From JBCBKL01 sp038521825 (GTDB taxonomy: Bacteria; Pseudomonadota; Alphaproteobacteria; Rhodobacterales; Rhodobacteraceae), in contig JBCBKL010000032.1 of the NCBI GenBank assembly GCA_038521825.1, positions 1-34,670 on the forward strand: a DNA stretch of 34,670 nucleotides, read 5' to 3'. Shown one piece after another: positions 25,111-32,305 of this stretch. A program made the position numbers and the translations under genes. Numbering within the stretch: position 1 is the first letter of the stretch; each line of letters begins with the position of its first letter. The notes beneath the pieces were generated by a model. The model saw only the letters and a program-made list of their open reading frames with translations, did no database searches and was not told the DNA's origin.

Positions 25111-26322
25111 ATGCCTACAGAACGTGTTACCTTCGCCGGTCATGACGGCTCGACCCTCGCCGCGCGGCTCGACCTGCCTGACGGGCCCGTACTGGCCACC
25201 GCTTTGTTTGCGCATTGTTTTACCTGCGGCAAAGACATACCCGCTGCCCGCCGCATCGCCGCGCGTCTTGCCGCCCAAGGAATCGCGGTCTTGCGGTTCG
25301 ATTTCACGGGGCTCGGCCATTCAGAGGGCGAATTTTCGAACACCAACTTCACCTCCAACGTTCAAGATATTGAAATTGCAGCGCAATATATGGCCGAGCG
25401 TGGCATGGCGCCTTCTTTGTTGATCGGCCATTCGCTGGGCGGGGCCGCCGTTCTGAAAGCGGCGGCAAATCTGAGTGAGATCAAGGCGGTCGCAACCCTT
25501 GGCGCGCCATTCGATCCCGAACATGTCACCCACAATTTCGCCGATGCCCTGCCTGAAATCATCACCCACGGTGTGGCCGAAGTGAACCTCGGCGGCCGTC
25601 CGTTCAAGATCGGCAAGACATTTATTGAGGATGTTGCCGGAGGCTCTTTAACCCCCTCTATTTCCAGACTTAATGCGGCGCTGCTGGTGCTTCACGCGCC
25701 CCGTGACGAGATCGTCAGCATCGACAATGCAAGCGAGATCTTTCTGGCCGCAAAACACCCCAAATCGTTCATCACACTTGACGATTCCGACCACCTGATC
25801 ACCAAGCCGGCACACGCCGAATACGCGGCCGACGTGATCTCGACCTGGGCCGCGAAGTACCTGGATCTAAAACCTCCAGCACCCCCGCCCGGCGCGCCTG
25901 AAGGCATCGTGCGGTCATCCGAGGCGGACCCGAAGGGATTTCTGCAAGACATCACCTCGGGCCCGGCCCACCACCTTTTTGCCGATGAGCCGGTGGCCTA
26001 CGGCGGCACGAACAGAGGGCCCAGCCCCTATGGCCTTGTCTCGGCCGGTCTCGCGGCCTGCACGTCGATGACGGTGCGCATGTACGCGCGCCGCAAGGGC
26101 TGGCCGCTCGACCACATCTCCGTCGACGTGAGCCACGATAAGGTGCATGCGCAGGATGCCGAAACCGGCAGCGCCGACAAGGTGGACGTGTGGCAGCGCA
26201 AGATCTCGTTAACCGGCGGGCTCAGCGATGAACAGCGCGACCGGTTGCTTGAGATTGCAGACAAATGCCCGGTTCACAAGACGCTTGAGAAAGGTTCACG
26301 CGTTGTGACCGAGCTGGTCTAG
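25111..26322 (+). CDS. Alpha/beta-hydrolase fused to an OsmC-type peroxidase domain
   Basis: A 403-residue two-domain protein. Residues 1-250 are an alpha/beta hydrolase with ALFAHCFTCGKD, the nucleophile elbow GHSLGG (Ser108), and probable acid Asp199 (HAPRDE) and His228 (DSDHLI). A proline linker (LKPPAPPPGAP) leads to an OsmC/Ohr domain with its two redox Cys, Cys317 (GLAACTSMTVRMYARRKGW) and Cys386 (DKCPVHKTLE), the pair that reduces organic peroxides. The joined architecture recurs in many bacteria, so this is not an assembly accident. The hydrolase may release acyl groups or hydroperoxide esters for the peroxidase, though this is inference. CCAAGGAGA precedes the ATG. Confidence 0.92.
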   Translation: MPTERVTFAGHDGSTLAARLDLPDGPVLATALFAHCFTCGKDIPAARRIAARLAAQGIAVLRFDFTGLGHSEGEFSNTNFTSNVQDIEIAAQYMAERGMAPSLLIGHSLGGAAVLKAAANLSEIKAVATLGAPFDPEHVTHNFADALPEIITHGVAEVNLGGRPFKIGKTFIEDVAGGSLTPSISRLNAALLVLHAPRDEIVSIDNASEIFLAAKHPKSFITLDDSDHLITKPAHAEYAADVISTWAAKYLDLKPPAPPPGAPEGIVRSSEADPKGFLQDITSGPAHHLFADEPVAYGGTNRGPSPYGLVSAGLAACTSMTVRMYARRKGWPLDHISVDVSHDKVHAQDAETGSADKVDVWQRKISLTGGLSDEQRDRLLEIADKCPVHKTLEKGSRVVTELV

Positions 26323-26344
26323 AGGGCGCGCATTCCGCGCCCTC
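26322..26344. terminator. Strong bidirectional hairpin between convergent genes
   Basis: GAGGGCGCG (26322-26330) pairs perfectly with CGCGCCCTC (26336-26344) around the loop CATTC. It begins on the last base of the OsmC-fusion stop codon and ends 9 bases before the bioY stop. There is no T-run, but the position and stability point to a shared terminator. Confidence 0.6.
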
Positions 26345-26353
26345 GGGGCCAAA

Positions 26354-26953
26354 TCAGGCGCGGGCTTTACCCACGGCTTTCCATACAAGCGGCAACAGAA
26401 GCGCAGCGAGCACCAGCTTGATCACGTCACCGACCAGGAATGGCGTCAGGCCCCATTCGAGGATCGGCTTGTCCCACCCGTAAAGCTGACCCAGCCACAG
26501 CAGACCGGGCACGTAGACGAGCACGTTACCGATCAGCATCGCAACGGCCATAAGCACGAAAGACCGGTCCCAGCCGCGGCGCGCGAGGGTGCCCAAGGCC
26601 AGGGTGGCCAGCACATACCCAACCAGATAGCCTCCCGTGCCGCCCATCATGTAGTCCAGCCCATTAATTTCGGCCGTCGAATTGGCGAAAATATCAAAGC
26701 CAAGCACACCGATAATCATGTAACCGAGGATCGTGACCAGTCCGAGGCGGGGCCCATAAGCGGCTCCAACCGTGAGAACTGCAAAGGTGCCCATCGTGAT
26801 CGGGACCGGCCACATCGGCACCTTGATCTTGGCGGCAATGGCAAGCGCCGCGATGCCAAGAACGACTAGCGCAGCCTGCTTCAGCAGCAACGCGGACCCT
26901 TGTGTTGCGCCAAAGGTTTCGCTCAGCACTTTGTTCGTACCGGTGGTTTCCAT
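26354..26953 (-). CDS. bioY: Biotin transporter BioY
   Basis: The substrate-specific membrane subunit for biotin uptake (energy-coupling-factor S component, functional alone in some alphaproteobacteria). From the ATG at 26953 it has 199 aa, the family length; a longer reading to 27049 adds a basic extension not seen in the family. Blocks include AAKIKVPMWPVPITMGTFAV, the Gly-rich MMGGTGGYLVGYVLA and LGNVLVYVPGLLWL-like IGNVLVYVPGLLWLGQLYGW. About six hydrophobic segments are visible. No bioM/bioN neighbours are present. A GAGGG site lies before this ATG. I see no BioR-type TTATAGATAA box upstream, but an FNR-type box lies about 90 bp upstream. Confidence 0.92.
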   Translation of the reverse strand: METTGTNKVLSETFGATQGSALLLKQAALVVLGIAALAIAAKIKVPMWPVPITMGTFAVLTVGAAYGPRLGLVTILGYMIIGVLGFDIFANSTAEINGLDYMMGGTGGYLVGYVLATLALGTLARRGWDRSFVLMAVAMLIGNVLVYVPGLLWLGQLYGWDKPILEWGLTPFLVGDVIKLVLAALLLPLVWKAVGKARA

Positions 26954-27035
26954 CCTCGCCCTCGTTTCTTGTCTGTTAAGCGTCGGTGGGTTTCTGCCAA
27001 GCAGCACGATCTTCTGCAAGCGCAAAGTCAAACGC

Positions 27036-27049
27036 TTGATCGAGGTCAA
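27036..27049. promoter_or_regulatory. FNR/FnrL-type box TTGAT-N4-GTCAA
   Basis: TTGATCGAGGTCAA matches the FnrL consensus of Rhodobacterales. It is centred 65 bp before the DUF6455 ATG and about 90 bp before the bioY start, between these divergent genes, so oxygen-responsive control of one or both is inferred. It is the only such box I noticed in the window. Confidence 0.55.
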
Positions 27050-27107
27050 GGCGGTTGAGACCCTTCACGGACAGTTTCTCGATGAAACCCCAAAAGGGAG
27101 AAGGGAA

Positions 27108-27365
27108 ATGGGACTGACGTCAAAACTCGCGGCCAGCAGCGATCTTGCGAAGGGGATGGCAGACAGGTTGGGGATCGATCTTTCGCGCATCACATCCGAA
27201 ACATGCGATTTTGGCACGCTGGCATTCCGCGGGGTCGCCCTGCACTGCGCGACCTGCCCTGACCAGGCCAGTTGCACAGCGTTGCAACGCGCGCATCCGA
27301 CACTCGAGCGCCCGCCGGCCTATTGCCGAAACTACGCGCTCTTTGACCGTTTGGCGCGGCGGTAG
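27108..27365 (+). CDS. DUF6455 family small Cys-rich protein
   Basis: An 85-aa soluble protein of a small Rhodobacterales-rich family of unknown role. The ATG at 27108 follows AAAGGGAGAAGGG and gives the family-like N-terminus MGLTSKLAASSDLAKGMADR. Cysteines sit at TCDFG, LHCATCPDQASC and YCRNY, a layout suited to a zinc or iron-sulphur centre. An FNR-type box lies upstream, consistent with low-oxygen expression. Its last 34 bp overlap the end of the convergent DUF6314 gene. A longer in-frame reading back to 26772 runs antisense through bioY and is rejected. Confidence 0.75.
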   Translation: MGLTSKLAASSDLAKGMADRLGIDLSRITSETCDFGTLAFRGVALHCATCPDQASCTALQRAHPTLERPPAYCRNYALFDRLARR

Positions 27366-27775
27366 CGGCAGATCATCTTATAGTCCTTCCGTGGGCCGGT
27401 GACCGTCCAGGTCGCCGACCAATCTGGCCATGCGCCAAAGGCGTAGTCGACCAGATAGGTATCCGGCGGGCAATCGTGGCGTGCAACGCCGCCACCCGCA
27501 GGTATCTCGTGAAAGAACCGGCCATCTCCGAAAAAGACCGCCCCTTCACTGTTCCAGAAATACTCACGCGACGCTGACATGGGCACACCACCTGCCAATT
27601 TCAGCGCGCCCGTCTCACGATAGCGCAGCCCGCCCTCTGCCGGCTGAAAAACGGCCGTCCCCTGAAAGGACGCCCGCGTGCCATCGACGTGACGAATATC
27701 CTTCTCCAGATCCCAGTCGCCGACAAAGGCCCTCAGTCCCAGCATCTTACCGAGTGTATCGGGCTTCGGTGACAT
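27332..27775 (-). CDS. DUF6314 family protein
   Basis: About 147 aa, lipocalin-like in size and pattern: LRAFVGDWDLEKDIRH, then GTAVFQPAEGGLRYRETG, then FFGDGRFFHEI, HDCPPDTYLVDYAF and WTVTGPRKDYKMICRYRR. This motif order is that of the DUF6314 family, function unknown. The ATG at 27775 follows GAGGCGG; an alternative ATG at 27745 falls one base after the stop of the upstream gene. It overlaps the preceding gene's end by about 29 bp and, tail-to-tail, the DUF6455 gene by 34 bp. Confidence 0.75.
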   Translation of the reverse strand: MSPKPDTLGKMLGLRAFVGDWDLEKDIRHVDGTRASFQGTAVFQPAEGGLRYRETGALKLAGGVPMSASREYFWNSEGAVFFGDGRFFHEIPAGGGVARHDCPPDTYLVDYAFGAWPDWSATWTVTGPRKDYKMICRYRRAKRSKSA

Positions 27776-28073
27776 CACCCGCCTCGCCCAGGAACCGGAT
27801 CAAGGATCCGTCTACCTCCACCCGGTAACAGGTCCACAGATCGGATGGCGGCCACTGACTGCAATACGCGTCATCGCGCACCTGCCAGTACCCCCAGCTG
27901 TCCCGACCCGCATTATAAAGCGTCCGACCCGATGGGCGAAACTCCTGCCAAGCCTTTTCGTAGATCAACCTTTGACCTGAGAGGGCCGCCTCAATCTCTG
28001 GCCCTGACAATGCTTGCCAATCGGCCGCCGCTACCATGGGCCAAAGCATCAACAGAAGGGCAAAGCGTCTCAT
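27747..28073 (-). CDS. Small exported protein of unknown function
   Basis: 108 aa from the ATG at 28073: MRRFALLLMLWPMVAAADWQ is a good signal peptide cut after AAA or ADW. The mature domain (about 90 aa) has SGPEIEAALSGQRLIYE, SGRTLYNAGRDSWGYWQVRDDAYCSQWP split at SWGYWQVRDDAYC, and a paired Cys in LWTCYRVEVDG. The pattern resembles small periplasmic proteins conserved in Rhodobacterales that carry SGxTLYNxG. No function known. A longer frame to 28241 has no support. It is co-directional with and overlaps the DUF6314 gene. Confidence 0.7.
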   Translation of the reverse strand: MRRFALLLMLWPMVAAADWQALSGPEIEAALSGQRLIYEKAWQEFRPSGRTLYNAGRDSWGYWQVRDDAYCSQWPPSDLWTCYRVEVDGSLIRFLGEAGDVTEARYTR

Positions 28074-28154
28074 TCCAGGTCTCTTACCTTGAGGTCGTCG
28101 GGCACCCAGTCTAATCCCCCTGTCGACAAGACAACAGACCCGAAAGGTGTGCCT

Positions 28155-29465
28155 ATGATCCCCCGCTATTCCCGCCCCGACATGGTGAAGATCTGGGAAC
28201 CGGCCACCAAGTTCCGGATCTGGTACGAGATCGAGGCCCATGCCTGCGACGCGATGGCCGAGCTAGGCGTGATCCCCAGGGAAAATGCGGAAGCGGTCTG
28301 GAAAGCCAAGGATGTCGAATTCGACGTCGCACGCATCGATGAAATCGAGTCCGTGACCAAACACGACGTCATCGCCTTTCTCACCCATCTTGCCGAAATC
28401 GTCGGCAGTGACGAGGCCCGCTTTGTCCATCAGGGCATGACCTCGTCGGATGTGCTGGATACGACCTATAATGTTCAGCTCGTGCGGGCGGCGGACATTC
28501 TTGTCGCCGACCTTGAAGCATTGCTCGATGCCCTGAAACGCCGGGCCTACGAGCACAAGGACACGGTGCGCATTGGCCGCAGCCACGGCATTCACGCCGA
28601 ACCGACGACAATGGGGCTGACCTTTGCCCGCTTCTATGCCGAGATGGACCGCAACCTGAGCCGGATGCGCGATGCGCGATCCGAGATCGCAACGGGCGCC
28701 ATAAGCGGCGCGGTCGGCACGTTTGCCAATATCGATCCGGGCGTTGAGGATCATGTCTGCGAGCAGCTTGGCCTTGTCCCCGAGCCAATCAGCACACAAG
28801 TCATCCCGCGCGACCGCCATGCCGCATTCTTCGCGACCTTGGGCGTGATTGCCTCCAGCATCGAGAACATCGCCACCGAGATCCGGCATATGCAGCGTAC
28901 CGAGGTGCTGGAGGCCGAGGAATTCTTCAGCGCGGGCCAGAAAGGCTCGTCCGCGATGCCGCATAAGCGGAACCCGGTGCTGACGGAAAACCTTACGGGA
29001 CTTGCGCGCCTCGTGCGCTCGGCCGTCATTCCCGCGATGGAAAACGTGGCGCTCTGGCATGAACGCGACATCTCCCACAGCTCGGTCGAACGGATGATCG
29101 GGCCGGATGCAACCGTGACACTCGACTTCGCGCTCCATCGCCTGACGGGCGTGATCGACAAGCTGGTCGTCTATCCTGAAAACATGATGGCGAACATGAA
29201 CCGGTTCCGCGGCCTTGTCATGTCCCAGCGGGTTCTGCTGGCTCTGACGCAAGCAGGCGTCAGCCGCGAAGACGCCTATGCGCTGGTTCAGCGCAACGCG
29301 ATGAAGGTCTGGGAAGATGGTAAAGACTTCAAGACCGAGCTTCTGGCGGACACTGACGTCACAGCAGCCCTAAGCCGCGACGAAATCGAGGAAAAGTTTG
29401 ATCTTGGCTATCATACCAAGCATGTTGACACGATCTTTGCGCGGGTTTTTCAGGAAGCGGTGTAA
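28155..29465 (+). CDS. purB: Adenylosuccinate lyase
   Basis: Performs two fumarate-releasing steps of purine synthesis (SAICAR to AICAR, adenylosuccinate to AMP). The ATG at 28155, behind AAAGGTG, gives MIPRYSRPDMVKIWEP, the normal N-terminus, and 436 aa. Family blocks are VHQGMTSSDVLDTTYNVQL (split at TSSDVLDT), RSHGIHAEPTTMG, and the superfamily signature SSAMPHKRNP near residue 266. It is followed after 6 bp by a gene of unknown function on the same strand. Upstream genes are divergent. Confidence 0.97.
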   Translation: MIPRYSRPDMVKIWEPATKFRIWYEIEAHACDAMAELGVIPRENAEAVWKAKDVEFDVARIDEIESVTKHDVIAFLTHLAEIVGSDEARFVHQGMTSSDVLDTTYNVQLVRAADILVADLEALLDALKRRAYEHKDTVRIGRSHGIHAEPTTMGLTFARFYAEMDRNLSRMRDARSEIATGAISGAVGTFANIDPGVEDHVCEQLGLVPEPISTQVIPRDRHAAFFATLGVIASSIENIATEIRHMQRTEVLEAEEFFSAGQKGSSAMPHKRNPVLTENLTGLARLVRSAVIPAMENVALWHERDISHSSVERMIGPDATVTLDFALHRLTGVIDKLVVYPENMMANMNRFRGLVMSQRVLLALTQAGVSREDAYALVQRNAMKVWEDGKDFKTELLADTDVTAALSRDEIEEKFDLGYHTKHVDTIFARVFQEAV

Positions 29466-29471
29466 GAAGAA

Positions 29472-30272
29472 ATGACAGAAGACGCCGCCAAGACCTTGGA
29501 GCTCGGCGCACCTTGGTTCACAGGGGATGCGCGTGCGTGGCTCAACGCAAACCTGAACCCGCATGATCGTATCTTTGAAATAGGTGGTGGTCGATCGACC
29601 GTTTTCTTTCTTTCGAGGTGCGTGTCGGTCCGAACACTCGAGGCGTCGCCCGTTTGGGCTGGCGCGCTCTTGGAACATATTGCCAGCCGGCCCGCTTTGA
29701 TGCGCGGCTGGAGCCTCGATTTCGTGCCCTGCGACTGGCAGCCGACATGGCGCACGCGGGCGAACGGTTACTGGGACGAGAACGACGGCGCGCTAGACCT
29801 CCCCTCGGCCAAGGCTCTGGAGCTGAGATACCTCAGACAAGCTCTCAATCCAGTCGGTGCAAATGTCTTGTGCATTGATGGCGGCCTGCGTTCTCACCTT
29901 ATGGTTCTCTACACCCATCATGATCTGTTCAGCAGATTTGATCTGGTCGTGATCGACAACGCGGAACGACCGTTCACCAGTTGGTGGCTACACCGCAATC
30001 CGCCGTCTGGTTTTGCTCGCCATGATTTCATAGTGGGGGAATTCGATACCAAACTGATGCCGGTTCAAGAGGGAAAGCACATCACGACAATCCTTGTCCG
30101 CGATGATCGGGCCACGGCGGACCCGGCGCCGATACTCGAGAACCAGACCTCCTGGACCGAAGATGAACTCATTCCGCACCAATTGCCCATGAAAGACGGC
30201 GACGACCAGGCCCGCAATGCGCGCTGGGCAGCCTTCATCGAGAAAGAATTGCGCGAATACGAGCTGATCTGA
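29472..30272 (+). CDS. Rossmann-type, methyltransferase-like protein of unknown function
   Basis: A 266-aa soluble protein. Near residue 36 the block RIFEIGGGRSTVFFLSR resembles SAM-binding motif I (E-x-GxGxST), followed by VRTLEASPVW as the acidic motif II strand, and later FDLVVIDNAERP. These support a class I methyltransferase fold, although no catalytic signature tells the substrate. The C-terminal third (ENQTSWTEDELIPHQLP) is not recognised. It starts 6 bp after purB behind AAGAAG, so translation is probably coupled to purB. Confidence 0.6.
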   Translation: MTEDAAKTLELGAPWFTGDARAWLNANLNPHDRIFEIGGGRSTVFFLSRCVSVRTLEASPVWAGALLEHIASRPALMRGWSLDFVPCDWQPTWRTRANGYWDENDGALDLPSAKALELRYLRQALNPVGANVLCIDGGLRSHLMVLYTHHDLFSRFDLVVIDNAERPFTSWWLHRNPPSGFARHDFIVGEFDTKLMPVQEGKHITTILVRDDRATADPAPILENQTSWTEDELIPHQLPMKDGDDQARNARWAAFIEKELREYELI

Positions 30273-30359
30273 TCAAAACTGGCGCGCCACACCACATTTT
30301 TCTTGGTCGAGGGGCTTCAAAGCCCTACCCTTTCGTCATCCTAGAAAAGGAGACGCATT

Positions 30360-30521
30360 ATGAAGATCAAGTTGGCTGTAGTTGCAGTCGCACTGACCAT
30401 CGCGCCTACCTTGTCACTGGCTGCAGGCTGCAGCTATGGCAAACAACAACAGGCCATGACCTGCGCCACCGGAAGCATCTATGATGCGGATGCTGGCAAG
30501 TGCGTGCCTGCAACCACCTGA
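30360..30521 (+). CDS. Very small exported Cys protein, 53 aa
   Basis: ATG at 30360 behind AAAAGGAG, stop TGA at 30519-30521. A signal peptide (MKIKLAVVAVALTIAPTLSL then AAGC) leaves a mature peptide of about 31 residues with three Cys: GCSYG, TCATGSIYD and KCVPATT. The segment CATGSIYDADAGKCV matches the next protein's CWGARVWDETSRRCV (C-x5-[YW]-D-x5-C-V). Such small genes near purB in Rhodobacterales are sometimes mislabelled as adenylosuccinate lyase; nothing here supports that. Function unknown. Confidence 0.75.
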   Translation: MKIKLAVVAVALTIAPTLSLAAGCSYGKQQQAMTCATGSIYDADAGKCVPATT

Positions 30522-30527
30522 AGTTTA

Positions 30528-30574
30528 CCGGCACGTTCACGGCAACGTGATAAATTGCGTTAGTGGCGTGCCGG
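30528..30574. repeat. Nested inverted repeats between the two small Cys genes
   Basis: CCGGCACG (30528-30535) pairs with CGTGCCGG (30567-30574). Inside, CACGTT and AACGTG form an alternative 6-bp hairpin. The element could be an attenuator, a terminator for the 53-aa gene, or an operator for the next gene. Confidence 0.35.
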
Positions 30575-30615
30575 ATACCTCCGCTATTTACGCGCCATAG
30601 ACCAAAGGAGTTTCT

Positions 30616-31149
30616 ATGATGCGTAAGATTTTGTTGCTCTCGGCCCTTCTCGTTCCACTCGCCTCGATGGGTATGGCAGCAGGCGAAGAAAAGCCGAAGG
30701 ACAAGAAGACTTCCAAGAATTGCTGGGGCGCACGGGTCTGGGATGAGACCTCCCGCCGCTGTGTCAAACCCAAGGAATCGGGCTTTAGCGACGAACAGCT
30801 CTACGATGCCGTGCGTGACCTCGCCTATGCAGGCCGCTTCATTGACGCACAAGGCGTGCTGGATGCGATGAGCGATCAGGACGGCTATCGCGTCCTGACC
30901 TATCGCGGCTTCACCACGCGTCGTCTGGGCGACATTGAACTGGCAAATGCGTATTATCGTCAGGCGATCAAGGTGAACCCGAACGGGTTTCTCGCCCGCT
31001 CGTACATGGGTCAGGGCTTTGCCGAGGCTGGCGACAAGGTCGCCGCAATCGAGCAATTGCGCGAAATCCAGGCCCGCGGTGGTGCGGGCACCTGGGCAGA
31101 GCAATCCCTGATCGCCGCGATCGAGACCGGCAAAGGCTATAACTTCTAA
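30616..31149 (+). CDS. Exported TPR-like repeat protein with N-terminal Cys motif
   Basis: A 177-aa protein led by AAAGGAG and a signal peptide (ILLLSALLVPLASMGMAAG). After a Lys-rich linker comes CWGARVWDETSRRCV, shared in form with the 53-aa neighbour. Residues about 60-165 form two to three TPR-like helix pairs (DAVRDLAYAGRFIDAQGVLD, GFTTRRLGDIELANAYYRQA, YMGQGFAEAGDKVAAIEQLR), suited to binding a partner in the periplasm. Partner unknown. An overlapping long minus-strand frame is a shadow. Confidence 0.78.
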   Translation: MMRKILLLSALLVPLASMGMAAGEEKPKDKKTSKNCWGARVWDETSRRCVKPKESGFSDEQLYDAVRDLAYAGRFIDAQGVLDAMSDQDGYRVLTYRGFTTRRLGDIELANAYYRQAIKVNPNGFLARSYMGQGFAEAGDKVAAIEQLREIQARGGAGTWAEQSLIAAIETGKGYNF

Positions 31150-31213
31150 CCGCTCAAATCTTTTTTCACCTTTGCCTGCCATGAGGTACCTGTTGGCCGT
31201 ATGAGGCAGGTGA

Positions 31214-32296
31214 ATGACGCAACTTGTACCCCTGTCCGCCGCCGGTATGCTGGGAAACAGCACAGGCGGCGGCACTATTTTTCCCCGCAAACTCAGCCGC
31301 AAGGCGAAGGCGGCTATCGTTGTGCGGATCCTTCTGAACGAAGGTGCCGACATCCCTCTCGAGGATTTGCCAGAGGATCTGCAGACCGAACTGACACGCT
31401 GCATGGGATCTTTGCGCGTGATTGACCGCGATACGCTTTCCGATGTCGTCGACGAATTCGTGGGGGAAGTTGAACGCATCGGTCTGCGTTTTCCCGGCGG
31501 CATTGCGGGTGCGCTCGACGCGCTGGACGGCAAGATCAACCCGCACACCGCCGCCCGTCTCCGGAAAGAGGAAGGCGTGCGCGAGATAGGTGATCCCTGG
31601 CAACGGATCCGGGCTCTCGAACCCGAGCTGCTGCTCCCGGTTCTGGAAGCAGAGAGCATTGAGATCGCGGCGGTCGTCTTATCGAAACTGGAAACGAAAA
31701 AAGCGGCAGAACTGCTCGGTAAACTCCCTGGTCCCCGCGCAAGGGAGATCACTTACGCCGTGTCGCAAACCAGCGCGGTGACGCCAAGTGCGGTTGACCG
31801 TATCGGCCTCTCGCTCGCCTCGCAGCTTTCGGTCCGGCCTGCCCGAGCATTTGAGGGAGATCCTGTCGAGCGGGTTGGTGCAATCCTGAATTCCTCGACC
31901 TCGTTGACGCGCGATGACGTGTTGGCGGGGCTCGATGAAACCGATGAGGGCTTTGCTAGGGCGGTGCGAAAGGCGATCTTTACCTTTGCCAACATCCCCA
32001 CTCGGATCGCCCCCCGGGATGTCCCTCGGATCTTGCGTGACGTCGATCAGGCCGATCTGGTGATTGCCATGGCCGGCGCCGAGGCAACGGGCATGCAGGC
32101 CAGCGCCGACTACATTCTGGAAAACATGTCGGGCCGGATGGCCGACCAGCTGCGCGAAGAAGTATCAGAGGCCCCCAAGCCGAAAGCGACGGATGTCGAG
32201 GCGGCGATGCAAAACATCGTTGGGGTGGTCCGCGAACTCGAAGCAAGCGGAGACATAACCCTGATTAGCGACGACGACGAAGAGGAAGAGACGTGA
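31214..32296 (+). CDS. FliG-family flagellar motor switch-like protein, orphan locus
   Basis: A 360-aa protein with FliG organisation. The middle domain shows LLPVLEAESIEIAAVVLSKL with KAAELLGKLPGPRAREI. The C-terminal torque-type domain shows AIFTFANIPTRIAPRDVPRI, VDQADLVIAMAGAEA and ENMSGRMADQLREEV, ending in an acidic tail (SDDDEEEET). In flagellated bacteria FliG links the MS ring, FliM and the stator. No other flagellar gene is present; neighbours are a periplasmic TPR protein and DUF1223. It may be the only FliG, displaced from the flagellar cluster, or a second divergent copy with another job. Ribosome site is weak (CAGGTGA). Family call is firm, role less so. Confidence 0.82.
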   Translation: MTQLVPLSAAGMLGNSTGGGTIFPRKLSRKAKAAIVVRILLNEGADIPLEDLPEDLQTELTRCMGSLRVIDRDTLSDVVDEFVGEVERIGLRFPGGIAGALDALDGKINPHTAARLRKEEGVREIGDPWQRIRALEPELLLPVLEAESIEIAAVVLSKLETKKAAELLGKLPGPRAREITYAVSQTSAVTPSAVDRIGLSLASQLSVRPARAFEGDPVERVGAILNSSTSLTRDDVLAGLDETDEGFARAVRKAIFTFANIPTRIAPRDVPRILRDVDQADLVIAMAGAEATGMQASADYILENMSGRMADQLREEVSEAPKPKATDVEAAMQNIVGVVRELEASGDITLISDDDEEEET

Positions 32297-32305
32297 GACC
32301 CTGGT

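Noticed and set aside
26772..27107. Upstream extension of the DUF6455 reading frame
   Set aside because: It would run antisense through bioY; the strong ribosome site and family-like N-terminus are at 27108.
28263..29252. 329-aa minus-strand ORF
   Set aside because: Antisense to purB, with His/Arg-rich composition typical of a shadow of GC-rich coding DNA.
28155..30521. Labelling the 53-aa gene near purB as adenylosuccinate lyase
   Set aside because: The true lyase is complete at 28155-29465; the small protein is an exported Cys peptide with no lyase motif.
30406..31752. 448-aa minus-strand ORF opposite the TPR and FliG-like genes
   Set aside because: Ser/Arg-rich low-complexity translation, no ribosome site or family; it is antisense to three well-supported genes.
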